Part shown: one piece after another, positions 42,707-51,653 of the stretch
Layout of the letters: each line of letters starts with the position of its first letter
How positions within the stretch are numbered: the first letter of the stretch is position 1
Origin: Desulfomonile tiedjei
GTDB taxonomy: Bacteria > Desulfobacterota > Desulfomonilia > Desulfomonilales > Desulfomonilaceae
Reading direction: 5' to 3'
DNA length: 64,000 nt
Assembly (NCBI GenBank): GCA_016218715.1
Contig: JACRDG010000101.1
Span: 19,059-83,058 of the forward strand
Made by a program: the position numbers and the translations under genes
Notes under the pieces: generated by a model
Databases searched by the model: none
Told to the model about the DNA's origin: nothing
Seen by the model: only the letters and a program-made list of their open reading frames with translations

Positions 42707-43558
42707 TTACAGAAGCCCTTTTCCGGAAAGCATGCGTTCCGGAGAGATAATGTGCTTGCTGAACCAGGTTCGGGCATGCGGGTTCTGCAGCGCGACCCCC
42801 ATCAACTCGGGGAGGAACAGAACGGGCACGTGGTAAACCTTCCCCGTCTCTTTGGAGATGTCCGGCTGCCTCGTGTCGAGGTTGGCCTGGCACATGGGAC
42901 AGAAGGTGATAATCGCATCCGCGCCGACGGTCTTGGCCATGTCGAGGATCTTGCCGGTAAGCTTGAACACGATTTCCTTCTTGGTCAGAGCCAGCGAGCC
43001 ACCGCAACAGTCGGTCTTGTAGGGCCAGGTCAACACTTCCGCGCCCATGGCCTGCAGCACACGGTCCATCTGCGTCGGATTTTCCGCGTCCTCGGGTTGC
43101 ACCACGTCGGGCGGACGAACGGCATAACAGCCGTAGTACGGTACGACCTTCAGCCCTTCCAGGGGCTTTGCGAGGCGCTCTTTCAGCTTCGCACGCACTT
43201 CCTTGAGATCGAACATGTCCATGCCGGACAGGATCTTGATGTCACCTTTGAAAGGAAAGCGGGCCTGCAGCTCTTTCTCCTTCAAGATGCGCATGGACGC
43301 CGCCTTCATCCTCACATGGCAGCCTGCGCAGGGAGCGACGACATCTTTGCCGATCCGCTCCGCGGTCATAAGGTCCTTGGCAGGGAGCGCGGTTTCGAGG
43401 AACTCGTCCACCATGTGGGCCGAAGACGCACCGCAACACGTCCAATCGGGAAGCTCGCGCAGGGTGACGTCCAGCTTCTCGGCCACGCTTCTGAAGGACT
43501 CGTCAAGCTCCAGGGCAGAGCCTTTCAAGGTGCATCCGGGGTAGTAAGTAAATTCCAT
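42707..43558 (-). CDS. hdrB: Heterodisulfide reductase subunit B-like protein (two CCG domains)
   Basis: 283 residues, standard for HdrB. Two CCG domains: FTYYPGCTLKGSALELD ... WTCCGASSAH ... CAGCHVR, and VVPYYGCYAVRPPDVV ... KTDCCGGSLALTK ... CPMCQANLDT. These bind the noncubane [4Fe-4S] clusters that act on disulfides in methanogen HdrB. Since Desulfobacterota lack CoM-CoB chemistry, another thiol or an electron carrier is the likely partner. Start at 43558 with GAGAGG upstream. It follows hdrC and precedes the selenothioredoxin, which offers a possible thiol partner. Confidence 0.93.
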   Translation of the reverse strand: MEFTYYPGCTLKGSALELDESFRSVAEKLDVTLRELPDWTCCGASSAHMVDEFLETALPAKDLMTAERIGKDVVAPCAGCHVRMKAASMRILKEKELQARFPFKGDIKILSGMDMFDLKEVRAKLKERLAKPLEGLKVVPYYGCYAVRPPDVVQPEDAENPTQMDRVLQAMGAEVLTWPYKTDCCGGSLALTKKEIVFKLTGKILDMAKTVGADAIITFCPMCQANLDTRQPDISKETGKVYHVPVLFLPELMGVALQNPHARTWFSKHIISPERMLSGKGLL

Positions 43559-43676
43559 GTCAAACCTCTCGGCCTTTCGTAACCGTTCACAGGGGTCGAG
43601 ACCGTACGGGAACGCTGCCCGCAGGTCCGGGGCCACGCCGCCACCCCCTCGGGGATAGCGTGCGGAATGATCTCGA

Positions 43677-44225
43677 TCACTTCATCGAGGACTTCTTGAA
43701 CAAATCCTTCACTTCGCTGCGACTGGCAGCCCAGTGCGGGATCAGGTGGATCTTGCCCTTCTTGAACATCTGCATGCCCAGTTCCATGTCGTCGAAGTAC
43801 GTCCCGGTTTTCATCTTGTACATACCGATGAGCGACAGCTCGTGCACTCGGCCGAACATGCGCACGTTCTTCATGAAGACGTTGTGGAACATCGGGACCG
43901 GGGACTTGGTATCGCCATAACTCTGCTGGAACATCTGGTGGCGGATAGGGTCCAGGAGAGTCGGCACATCGATTCCGTTCGGGCATCTCGCGCCGCAGGT
44001 ATGGCAAGTCAGGCAGAGCCAGATACTCTTGGAAGCTATGATGGTTTCGGCTCGGCCCAGCACCGCAAGGCGCACAAGCTGGTGGGGCAACAGATCCATC
44101 TCCGGGGCCACAGGGCATCCCGCGGAGCATTTGCCGCACTGGAAACACTGATTGAGGATGGAGGCCAGCTCGCCACTGGGAAGTTTGACTCCTCCGGCTG
44201 ACACTCTCATGCTGGATTCCTGCAT
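43677..44225 (-). CDS. hdrC: Heterodisulfide reductase subunit C-like iron-sulfur protein
   Basis: 182 residues. Two [4Fe-4S] motifs: CFQCGKCSAGCPVAPEM and CLTCHTCGARCPNGIDV. RHQMFQQSYGDTKSPVPMFH and FGRVHELSLIG are HdrC-typical blocks. It passes electrons between HdrA and HdrB in the cytoplasm. The ATG at 44225 has AGGTGAGAG upstream; a longer start at 44267 is less likely. It lies between hdrA and hdrB, with gaps of 80 and 118 bp. Confidence 0.93.
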   Translation of the reverse strand: MQESSMRVSAGGVKLPSGELASILNQCFQCGKCSAGCPVAPEMDLLPHQLVRLAVLGRAETIIASKSIWLCLTCHTCGARCPNGIDVPTLLDPIRHQMFQQSYGDTKSPVPMFHNVFMKNVRMFGRVHELSLIGMYKMKTGTYFDDMELGMQMFKKGKIHLIPHWAASRSEVKDLFKKSSMK

Positions 44226-44305
44226 TTCTCTCACCTCATGGGGGACCGTTCCCGCAGGGTGCGGCAACGATCGGGCATTATGTTGACCTTTGTTTAGGTT
44301 CGTTC

Positions 44306-47300
44306 CTATATCGCCTTGGCGGTCAGCAGCGTGTCGATCTCTTCGAACACCTGCTCGTCGGTAAAATGCGCAAGCTGGATCGCCTTACCCGGACAGACCG
44401 AAGCGCATATACCGCAACCCTGACAGAGCGCGGTGGTGATCTCCGCCGCGTGATCGTCGTTGATGAATGGTGCGCCGTACGGGCAGAGTCTCACGCAGGT
44501 CAGGCAGACCGCGCACTTTTCCGGGTCCACCTTCGAGACCACGCCCGGGAAGGTCATCTCCTTCTTGCTCAGGATGAGAGATGCCCGCTGAGCCGCAGCA
44601 GTTGCCTGTGCGAGGGCCTCGTCGATCGGCTTGGGATAGTGAGCCAGCCCTGCGAGGAAGACACCTTCCGTGGTGAAGTCCACCGGCCGCAGCTTCATAT
44701 GGGCTTCCGCAAAGTAACCGCTCGTCGCCACGGTCACCTTGAACAGTTGGCCGAGCTCGCGATTGGTCTCCGCGGGCTCGATGGCTGCAGCGAGGGTCAG
44801 CACATCGGCGGGGATCGTGATGTCCTCGTCGATCACCGGGTCGCGCACCGTCACCTTGAGCTGGTTCCCGCTGGCTTCTACCAGAGGTTTGGCTTCGGGA
44901 TCGTACTTGATGTAGATGGTCCCTGCACGCCGCGACGCGGTGTAGAATTTCTCGAGGAGCCCGTACGTTCTCAGGTCCCGATAGATGATGTGGTTCTTCA
45001 CGTTCGGGTTGATCTCCCGGAGTCGCTCCGAGAGCCGCACCGACGCGGAACAACAGATCTTCGAGCAATACGGGCGCTCTTCGCACCGGGAACCGACGCA
45101 CTGAATGAAGACCGCGTTCTTGATATTCTTGAGCGTGGGATCGCCGGCCATGATCCGTTCTTCCAGGGTGTGCTGCGTCATCACGCCGGGATGCTCGCCG
45201 TACAGGTACTCGGTCGGCTTGGACTCCACCGCGCCCGTCGCAATCACCGCCGCGCCGAATTCTATCTCGCGGGGTTCGCCGCCATTGGGGTGGATCTTGC
45301 CTTTAAAGTGCCCCACATGCCCTGACAGGTCGCCGAAGACCGAGTTCTTGTGCAGCTCGATCTTGGGATGTCCTTCGACCTTCCGGATCAGCTCTTCCAC
45401 GAAGGGTTTCACCGGCTCGCCATTGATGGTTTTTTCCAGTGAAAGGGCATTTCCGCCGAGGCGATCGCTCTTTTCCGATAGGTACACCTGGAATCCCTGA
45501 TCCGCCAGGTTCAGGGCCGAGGTCATGCCTGCGATGCCGCCGCCGATCACCAGGCCTTGCGGGCACACTTCCATCTTGCTCTTCTGGAGCGGAGCCAGCT
45601 TCCGCGCCCGGGACACGGCCATGCGGGCCAGGTCCATGGCCTTCTGGGTCGCTTCTTCCTTGTGGGTTGCGTGGACCCACGAGCACTGATCCCGGATGTT
45701 CGTCATGGTGAAGAGGTACGGATTCAGCCCGGCTTTCTCCATCGTGAGCTGGAACATCGGCTCGTGTGTCCGCGGACTGCACGCGGAAACCACCACGCGG
45801 TTGAGCTGGTGCTCTTCGATGATCTTCAGGAACTGTTCCTGGGTATCCTGGGAGCAGGTGAACAGCTTCTCGTCCGCGAACACCACGTTGGGCAGGGTGC
45901 GGACGTGTTCCACCACCTTCGGCACGTTCACCACGTTGGCGATGTTGATACCGCACCGGCAGATAAAAACGCCGATCCGCGGCTCTTCGCCGGAAACGTC
46001 CCGCTGGGGCGGGAACACCTGTTTGACGGCCAGCGTGTTCCGTGCGGCGGCCAGAAGGACGGACGATGCGCCCGCGGCCGCGGATGCTTCCATAACCGTC
46101 TGAGGAATGTCCTTTGGGCCCTGGAGCATACCGGCCACGAACACGCCCGGACGAGTCGTATGAACCGGCTCGAAGCTGCTCGTCGCGCAGAAATTCGACT
46201 CGTTGAGTTCCACGCCGAGCTTGTCCGCAAGCTGCCTGGATTCGGCGGAAGTCTTAAGGCCCACCGCGAGGACCAGCATGTCGAACGTCTCGGTTTGCAG
46301 CTTCTGGCTGTCGTCCAGATAGGTGATATTCAGATTGTGGGTCAGCGGGTCTTCCACCACCCGGCTCACCATGGACCGGATGAAGCGGACCGCGCCGCTC
46401 CCTTTTGCTCGCTCGTAATACGCGTCGAACTCTTTGCCGTACGCTCTCATATCCATATAGAAGATGGTCGGCTCGATATTCGCATCGTGCTCCTTGGCTA
46501 TGACCGCTTCCTTGATGGACGCCATGCAGCAGATGGCGCTGCAATGCGGCATCCCCTTTTGCGGGTCCCTGGAGCCGACGCACTGTATCCATCCAACCTT
46601 CTTGGGGTGATGGCCGTCGGACGGGCGCTTCACTTCACCCGCGTTCGGCCCGGACGCGCTGAGCATCCGCTCGAACTCCATGTTGGTCAGCACGTTGGGC
46701 GCGATACCGTACGAGAACTCACCACGCACCTTTTCCGGGTCGAGCAGCTCGTATCCGGTGGACAGGATCACGGTCCCCACATCCAGTTCGACCACCTGAT
46801 CTTCCATCAGGTGATCCACCGCCTCCGCGGGGCATGCCTTCACGCACTCCATACATTCGGAACAGACGCCGCAATTGAGGCAGCGGGCCGCTTCCCGCTG
46901 GGCCTCGTCTTCAGGCAAGGCCAGTTCGACCTCCTGGAAGCCGGACCGGGCGGCAATGGGGATTTCCGGGTTGATTGCTCTCTTTTCCGGCACGATATCG
47001 GCCGGGATGGGCGGATACTGCGGGACTTCGGGCCGCGGGATCGCTCGCCCGGCAGCCATTTCCGCGCCGTCGATGTAGCGGAGGATCGATTCCGCGGCTT
47101 CACGACCGGCTGCCACGGCTTCTACCACGGTCGCCGGACCGGTCCCCGCGTCACCGCCGGAGAAGACGCCTTCAATGGACGTCGCATACGTGACGGGATT
47201 CACCTCGACGGTATTCCGCCGGGTGCGCCCGAGTTCGGGGAGCGTGTCCCACACTGCGGGATCGATGATCTGGCCGATCGCGGGAACGATCGTGTCCACG

Positions 47301-48745
47301 TCGAGAAGGAACTCCGACCCTTCCTTGGGAACGGGTCTGCGCCGGCCGGATTCGTCTGCCGGGCCGAGTTCCATCCTGATGCACTTCAGGCCGCTCACTC
47401 TCCCGTTGTTGGAGACCACCGCGACCGGAGCCGCGAGGAACTGGATCTTGGACCCTTCTGCCAGGGCCGCGTCCACTTCTTCTTCGAACGCGGGCATCTC
47501 GTGCCGGGAACGCCGGTACAGGATCGTCACGTCCTGACCGCCGATGCGCAGGAGCGTTCTTGCCGCGTCAATGGCCACGTTTCCACCGCCGATGACCACG
47601 GCCTTCTTCACGCCGTCGGGCCGTCGGCCGAGCGCTGCGTCACGCAGGAAATCGACACCCTGGATCACGCCGGGAGTCTCTTCCCCGGGGATCGCCATGG
47701 TCGCGCCCTTCTGGCAACCGATGCCGAGGAACACGGCCTTGTATCCCTGGTCCTTGAGGCTCTGGAGGCTGAAATCCTTCCCCAGCGCGGTGTCCGTTTT
47801 CGCTTCTACGCCGAGGTTCAGAATGTGCTGAATCTCTTTTTCGAGGACGTCGCGGGGAAGGCGGTACTCGGGGATACCGACACGCAGCCAGCCTCCCAGC
47901 ACCGGTCCCGCCTCGAACATCGTCACTTTGAACCCCTGCAACACCAGATAATAGGCGGCAGAGAGACCGGCCGGACCGGAACCGACCACCGCGACCTTCT
48001 CCTCGCGCGGGGTTATTTCGGGCACCGCGAGAGAATCGTAATCGACCTGATCCGATGCGTAGCGTTTCAGCTTGCAGATCGCCACCGGCGCGTCTTTTTC
48101 CGCTCTGCGGCAGACCTTTTCGCACGGATGCGGGCAGACTCTTCCCAATACAGCCGGAAGGGGAAGGTTCTTGTAGATCAGCTCGAGGGCTTCCTTGTAC
48201 TTTCCGACCTTGATGAGCTGCACGTACCCCTGGACGTTGATGTGCGCGGGGCAGGTCATGACGCAGGGGGCGCGGTCGGCCTTGTCGATGACGAACGTCT
48301 GAGGAATGGTCTGCGGGAAGAGTCGGTACGTCGCGGAGCGCTTGCTCAGCTCTTCGTCAAACTGGTTCGGAACCTTTACCGGGCAGATCGTGGCGCAGTC
48401 TCCGCTGGCTTTGCACCGGTCTTTGCGGATGAAACGAGACTTCTGCCGGATCTTGACCTTGAAACGACCCGCTTCCCCTTGGATATCGTCCACTTGGCTG
48501 TAGGACATCAGCTCGATGTTCGGGTTCTGCCCGACGGTCACGAGCTTCGGCGAGAAGATGCAGGTGGAGCAGTCGTTTGTGGGGAACGTCTTGTCGAGCT
48601 GGGCCATGCGGCCGCCAATTCCAGTTTGATCCTCGACCAGATAGACTTTGTAACCCGACTCTGCCAGGTCCAATGAGGCCTGTACTCCAGCGATCCCGCC
48701 TCCCACGACGAGCGCGGAGCCTACCACGTCCTTGGGTTGGGCCAT
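44306..48745 (-). CDS. hdrA: Giant HdrA-GltD-HdrA flavin/iron-sulfur fusion protein
   Basis: 1479 residues, more than twice a single HdrA. Order: HdrA N-terminal flavin motif (ALVVGGGIAGVQASLDLAES, about 11-110) with CSTC at 59-62; a Cys cluster CKASGDCATICP (111-122); a GltD-like unit (about 155-570) with CVMTCPAHINVQGY, CPHPCEKVCRRAE, FAD motif VAVVGSGPAGLSAAYYL and NAD(P) motif VVIGGGNVAIDAARTL; a ferredoxin CLNCGVCSECMECVKACP (622-639); the rest of the first HdrA (about 660-940; IQCVGSRDPQKGMPHCSAIC); a second full HdrA (about 955-1479) with FICRCGINIANVV, LVIGGGIAGMTSALNLAD and IQCVGSRCEERPYCSKIC; and C-terminal ferredoxins CAVCLTCVRLCP and CQGCGICASVCP. Soluble. Expected to bring NAD(P)H electrons to HdrCB, possibly by flavin-based bifurcation. 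Confidence 0.93.
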   Translation of the reverse strand: MAQPKDVVGSALVVGGGIAGVQASLDLAESGYKVYLVEDQTGIGGRMAQLDKTFPTNDCSTCIFSPKLVTVGQNPNIELMSYSQVDDIQGEAGRFKVKIRQKSRFIRKDRCKASGDCATICPVKVPNQFDEELSKRSATYRLFPQTIPQTFVIDKADRAPCVMTCPAHINVQGYVQLIKVGKYKEALELIYKNLPLPAVLGRVCPHPCEKVCRRAEKDAPVAICKLKRYASDQVDYDSLAVPEITPREEKVAVVGSGPAGLSAAYYLVLQGFKVTMFEAGPVLGGWLRVGIPEYRLPRDVLEKEIQHILNLGVEAKTDTALGKDFSLQSLKDQGYKAVFLGIGCQKGATMAIPGEETPGVIQGVDFLRDAALGRRPDGVKKAVVIGGGNVAIDAARTLLRIGGQDVTILYRRSRHEMPAFEEEVDAALAEGSKIQFLAAPVAVVSNNGRVSGLKCIRMELGPADESGRRRPVPKEGSEFLLDVDTIVPAIGQIIDPAVWDTLPELGRTRRNTVEVNPVTYATSIEGVFSGGDAGTGPATVVEAVAAGREAAESILRYIDGAEMAAGRAIPRPEVPQYPPIPADIVPEKRAINPEIPIAARSGFQEVELALPEDEAQREAARCLNCGVCSECMECVKACPAEAVDHLMEDQVVELDVGTVILSTGYELLDPEKVRGEFSYGIAPNVLTNMEFERMLSASGPNAGEVKRPSDGHHPKKVGWIQCVGSRDPQKGMPHCSAICCMASIKEAVIAKEHDANIEPTIFYMDMRAYGKEFDAYYERAKGSGAVRFIRSMVSRVVEDPLTHNLNITYLDDSQKLQTETFDMLVLAVGLKTSAESRQLADKLGVELNESNFCATSSFEPVHTTRPGVFVAGMLQGPKDIPQTVMEASAAAGASSVLLAAARNTLAVKQVFPPQRDVSGEEPRIGVFICRCGINIANVVNVPKVVEHVRTLPNVVFADEKLFTCSQDTQEQFLKIIEEHQLNRVVVSACSPRTHEPMFQLTMEKAGLNPYLFTMTNIRDQCSWVHATHKEEATQKAMDLARMAVSRARKLAPLQKSKMEVCPQGLVIGGGIAGMTSALNLADQGFQVYLSEKSDRLGGNALSLEKTINGEPVKPFVEELIRKVEGHPKIELHKNSVFGDLSGHVGHFKGKIHPNGGEPREIEFGAAVIATGAVESKPTEYLYGEHPGVMTQHTLEERIMAGDPTLKNIKNAVFIQCVGSRCEERPYCSKICCSASVRLSERLREINPNVKNHIIYRDLRTYGLLEKFYTASRRAGTIYIKYDPEAKPLVEASGNQLKVTVRDPVIDEDITIPADVLTLAAAIEPAETNRELGQLFKVTVATSGYFAEAHMKLRPVDFTTEGVFLAGLAHYPKPIDEALAQATAAAQRASLILSKKEMTFPGVVSKVDPEKCAVCLTCVRLCPYGAPFINDDHAAEITTALCQGCGICASVCPGKAIQLAHFTDEQVFEEIDTLLTAKAI

Positions 48746-48798
48746 TACAGGTTCACCTTTCGGAAAAATTTTTGTCTTGATATGCGAGGGGCTTATTA

Positions 48799-48827
48799 TT
48801 TTTACCAACAGGTGCGGCTGCTGTCAA
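48799..48827 (-). promoter_or_regulatory. Likely promoter of the hdrA-hdrC-hdrB-selenothioredoxin operon
   Basis: On the minus strand TTGACA, a 17-base spacer and TAAAAA, placing the transcript start near 48793, about 48 bases before the hdrA ATG. The -35 is perfect and the -10 matches 4 of 6. Confidence 0.55.
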
Positions 48828-49651
48828 CATCCCGCGCAGTTTCGAGGCAATTATTCAGTCGTCCGGAACAAAATCGCCTCCTGCACCGAACTTCTGAGAT
48901 GCACCATGATGGATTGCCGGTTCGTAATCATTGCCTCAGGTGTTGTTGGTGCGCCTGCGGCGCGCCATTGCGAGCATGCCGGGCTTCAGGGTAGGGTGCC
49001 GGTGAGCACGCGGGTGGCGTGCGAACCGCACCGCTCGCCATTAATGGGGCTGAATTGCCTGGCGCGAATACCTCGAACGGTGCGGATCGCGTTGCGCACC
49101 GCACGAACTGCCGAATATTCTCGGGAATGCCCTGAAGGGGCATGCTGTGAGTAGCCGTGGGTTTCAACCCACGGAATCCGATCGCACCACCCACCAGACG
49201 CGGACCCTGGAGGGGTCCACCGACGTCGGAATTGGTCGACCCCTTCAGGGTCGTTTCCGAATGATGGTTGAACGCCTCATTCCACGGGTTGAAACCCGTG
49301 GCTATTCAACGTGCGCCCCTCTGGGGCGCTATCCACTCTAAATGCGGCTGCACAACTGAATGCTCTCGCGTGTCCGAGGGGAGGGTTGCTGAAGGGAACC
49401 CCTCCGTCCAGAAAGGGGCTCCCCGTAGCGTGTGGGAAACGCTCCCGGCATTGTGGGCCTTCGCACGAGCAACAAACCAAACTGTTAGCGAGACCTCGGC
49501 CCTGCCGGGAGGTTTCCCGGGGAAAAGCGGTTAGGAGTCTCTGCGGAAGGCAATGCTCTCCAGACTCGTGTCATGGTGGTGTCGATGGCGACAGCGCTTC
49601 GTCACTGCCGCCACCTGCAAAGTCTAGTCGGTCAGCCTCATGGGGCCTCTC
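48828..49651. other. Repeat-rich intergenic region, no gene seen
   Basis: About 820 bp between hdrA and the first surface-protein gene. It holds at least two copies of the 'GGGTTTCAACCC' palindromic repeat (49146-49180; 49278-49335) and other short palindromes (GACCCTGGAGGGGTCC near 49202). Open frames here are repeat-derived. The rest, 48850-49140 and 49345-49640, has no recognisable feature. Confidence 0.55.
49130..49335. repeat. 'GTGGGTTTCAACCCAC' palindromic repeats, copies 1 and 2
   Basis: GAGTAGCCGTGGGTTTCAAC followed by CCACGG (49148-49173), and the inverse CCACGGGTTGAAACCCGTGG then CTATTCAACGTGCGCCCCTC (49280-49320). The same composite with CCCCGAAGGGGC arms occurs at 53878-53985. 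The two copies here face each other, forming a larger inverted pair. Confidence 0.75.
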
Positions 49652-51577
49652 CTAAGGGTTGGCCACGTTCAACGGCATGGTCAACTGCGTCGGCCGATTG
49701 ACCGGGTTCCTGTAATCGGAGGAGTTGCCATCATTGGCAATGATGTAGATGAAATCCTGTCCCGTATAGTGCGTCGGAGCGGTGTACGTCGTGGCTCTGA
49801 CGGTATCCTGGACATAGTCCAACGGACCCCTGAACTGCACCCACCGGTTGCTCGGATCGGCCCCGGTCACCGTAATCTGCGTGGCGAGCGGGCTGGGGAG
49901 CGCCAGGGTGCCGTGGTTGCAATGGATGCCCACGTCGATGTTATGGGAATTGGGATCGGAAACCGTGATGAGGGTAGCACCGTCAATGGTCTGGAGCGTC
50001 TGCGGCGCTCCGCCCGCGATCGCAAAGGGACCGACCCCGACACCGCCGATCGAGGGAGTGAAGTCCTGGAAAGCTGATGCGACGTTTATGTTGACTGTCG
50101 CCTGGGCCTCCTGAGCGGGGGCCGGTGTGTGGCCGAGGTCGTTGACCACAACGGTCAGGGTATCGGGACCTGGGGTCGAATTGAAGTACCGGAGCGACTG
50201 CAGCGTTGTGTTGAGGTTCTGTTGCAGGCCCTCGATAATGATGCTGTTGGTTCCGAGACCGGCAGCAGAGGTGAGGAGGTTGGTCGGAACCTGCAATTGG
50301 GCCGTTGCGTCTGCGGCTGTGATCGTGACGCGGAGTTCACCCAGACCGACGAAGTTCGGGGCATCGAGGTCGGATACGGTGATTCCGGAGACGATTGTCA
50401 GTGTGTTCGCTGGCACGTTCTGCGTCGAAACCGGCACTGTTATCACCGGAATGTCGTTACTCCCCTCGACGGAGCCCAAGCTGTCCGGCACAGCCGTATC
50501 TCCACCGTTCTCATCGGCCGCAGCGAAGCCGAGGCCGAGCGGCCCGATGTAACCTGCTTGGATAGTCCCGGACAGCGTCCCCAGCACCGAATTGATGGCA
50601 TCAGGCGTGTCGGCCGTAATGTTGATCTGCGTATCGGAGACTTGGCTCACTGTCGCGCCGGCCACCGACAGTGCGCTGATACTGGTGAAGCCGCCGTCCA
50701 CCGGCAACACGTAGACCGTGGCGTCTATCGTAGCCGGCGCGGGAGGGATTGGCGCAATTTGGGCGACTTGGAACCGATTCGGCAAGAAAATGCCGGTCCA
50801 ACCGGGGGGTTGGACGTTAATGTCGGCTACCCACTGAGCGTCCGCGAACAGCTCGGCCGTGTAATCCATGAGCGCATCAGCCTGCAGGATGGGCAGCATC
50901 TTCTGATCGGGATTGGATGCGTACTCGAGGACCCAGTCGTGCTGCGAGCCGCCGGTCTTGTTCGCGCTGGCAAAGACGTCCGCGTGGGAGTAGAGCGCGA
51001 TCCGGTCCACCAGGGCCTCGCCGAGGGCGTTGCCCGCGATGGAACAGCCGTACAACTGGACCTGCGCGTTGTCGGCCAGCACCTGTCCCAGTGCCTCGAA
51101 GTCCGAGCGGTGCGACTGCGCGCTCAGCACATCGACCTTCTCAGCGCCGAGCCAGGCCTTGCCCAGCTCCGCGTGACCCACCACCGCGAGGTGGTCGATC
51201 TTGTGCCCGGAGTCAGCGACGAGCTGCTTCAGCGCCGTGTTGATCGAATTCAGGTTACTCGATGCATCGTAGAAGAGCACCTGTGAGTGGTCCTGGGCCG
51301 CGGCGTGGAGGATCTCCTTCTGGGGCAGGTTGTCCGCGATGAGGACGACGTTCAGCTCCTGCGCCTGTGCCACTGTGGCTCCGGGATCGGGCACCGCTGA
51401 AAACGGGGCCGCGAAGGGGAGGGGTGGTGGCAAGACCGGGAGATGGGGGCAGGCACCGACGGCATTCTCGTGAGGCGTCTGATCGACCGACGCATCCAGG
51501 ACGATCCGCTCTTCGAGTTGTTCGAAGAGCATTGCAGCACGAGAGAATTTTACCCTGTTCGCAGAAAGCAAACTCAT
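49652..51577 (-). CDS. LEPR-XLL/DUF4347 surface-type protein with cadherin-like repeats, paralogue 1
   Basis: 641 residues. The N-terminus MSLLSANRVKFSRAAMLFEQ then LEERIVLDASVD is the LEPR-XLL sorting motif found in large surface proteins. A DUF4347 domain follows (about 75-245; LNVVLIADNLP, LAVVGHAELG, LYGCSIAGNALG, SQHDWVLEYASNP). The C-terminal 390 residues are beta-rich, with cadherin/Ig-like blocks (GLGELRVTITAADATAQLQV, TLTVVVNDLGHTPAPAQEAQ and IYIIANDGNSSDYRNP). The histidine in VGHA and the cysteine in YGC are kept in all three paralogues. ATG 51577 has AAAAGGAG upstream. It follows paralogue 2 by 76 bp, so they are probably co-transcribed. Confidence 0.83.
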   Translation of the reverse strand: MSLLSANRVKFSRAAMLFEQLEERIVLDASVDQTPHENAVGACPHLPVLPPPLPFAAPFSAVPDPGATVAQAQELNVVLIADNLPQKEILHAAAQDHSQVLFYDASSNLNSINTALKQLVADSGHKIDHLAVVGHAELGKAWLGAEKVDVLSAQSHRSDFEALGQVLADNAQVQLYGCSIAGNALGEALVDRIALYSHADVFASANKTGGSQHDWVLEYASNPDQKMLPILQADALMDYTAELFADAQWVADINVQPPGWTGIFLPNRFQVAQIAPIPPAPATIDATVYVLPVDGGFTSISALSVAGATVSQVSDTQINITADTPDAINSVLGTLSGTIQAGYIGPLGLGFAAADENGGDTAVPDSLGSVEGSNDIPVITVPVSTQNVPANTLTIVSGITVSDLDAPNFVGLGELRVTITAADATAQLQVPTNLLTSAAGLGTNSIIIEGLQQNLNTTLQSLRYFNSTPGPDTLTVVVNDLGHTPAPAQEAQATVNINVASAFQDFTPSIGGVGVGPFAIAGGAPQTLQTIDGATLITVSDPNSHNIDVGIHCNHGTLALPSPLATQITVTGADPSNRWVQFRGPLDYVQDTVRATTYTAPTHYTGQDFIYIIANDGNSSDYRNPVNRPTQLTMPLNVANP

Positions 51578-51653
51578 GACAGACTCCTTTTCTGGCCACT
51601 ACGCGGCTCTTCTCGAAAAACGCTACCCTCACCGGGACAGGCCGGACCGAGTT

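Noticed and set aside
43677..43690. Possible selenocysteine readthrough at the UGA ending hdrC
   Set aside because: HdrC is already full length, and the frame after the UGA gives no conserved sequence.
45557..48676. A 1039-codon open frame on the plus strand across hdrA
   Set aside because: It is antisense to the clear HdrA-GltD-HdrA gene, rich in Arg and His, without any domain, and arises from GC-rich codon use.
49130..49335. CRISPR array
   Set aside because: The repeats are palindromic, few, unevenly spaced and without spacer-like units or cas genes.
49147..49534. Small open frames in the repeat region before hdrA
   Set aside because: They are translations of the palindromic repeats (repeating '-GFQP-' type strings) and recur wherever the repeats occur.
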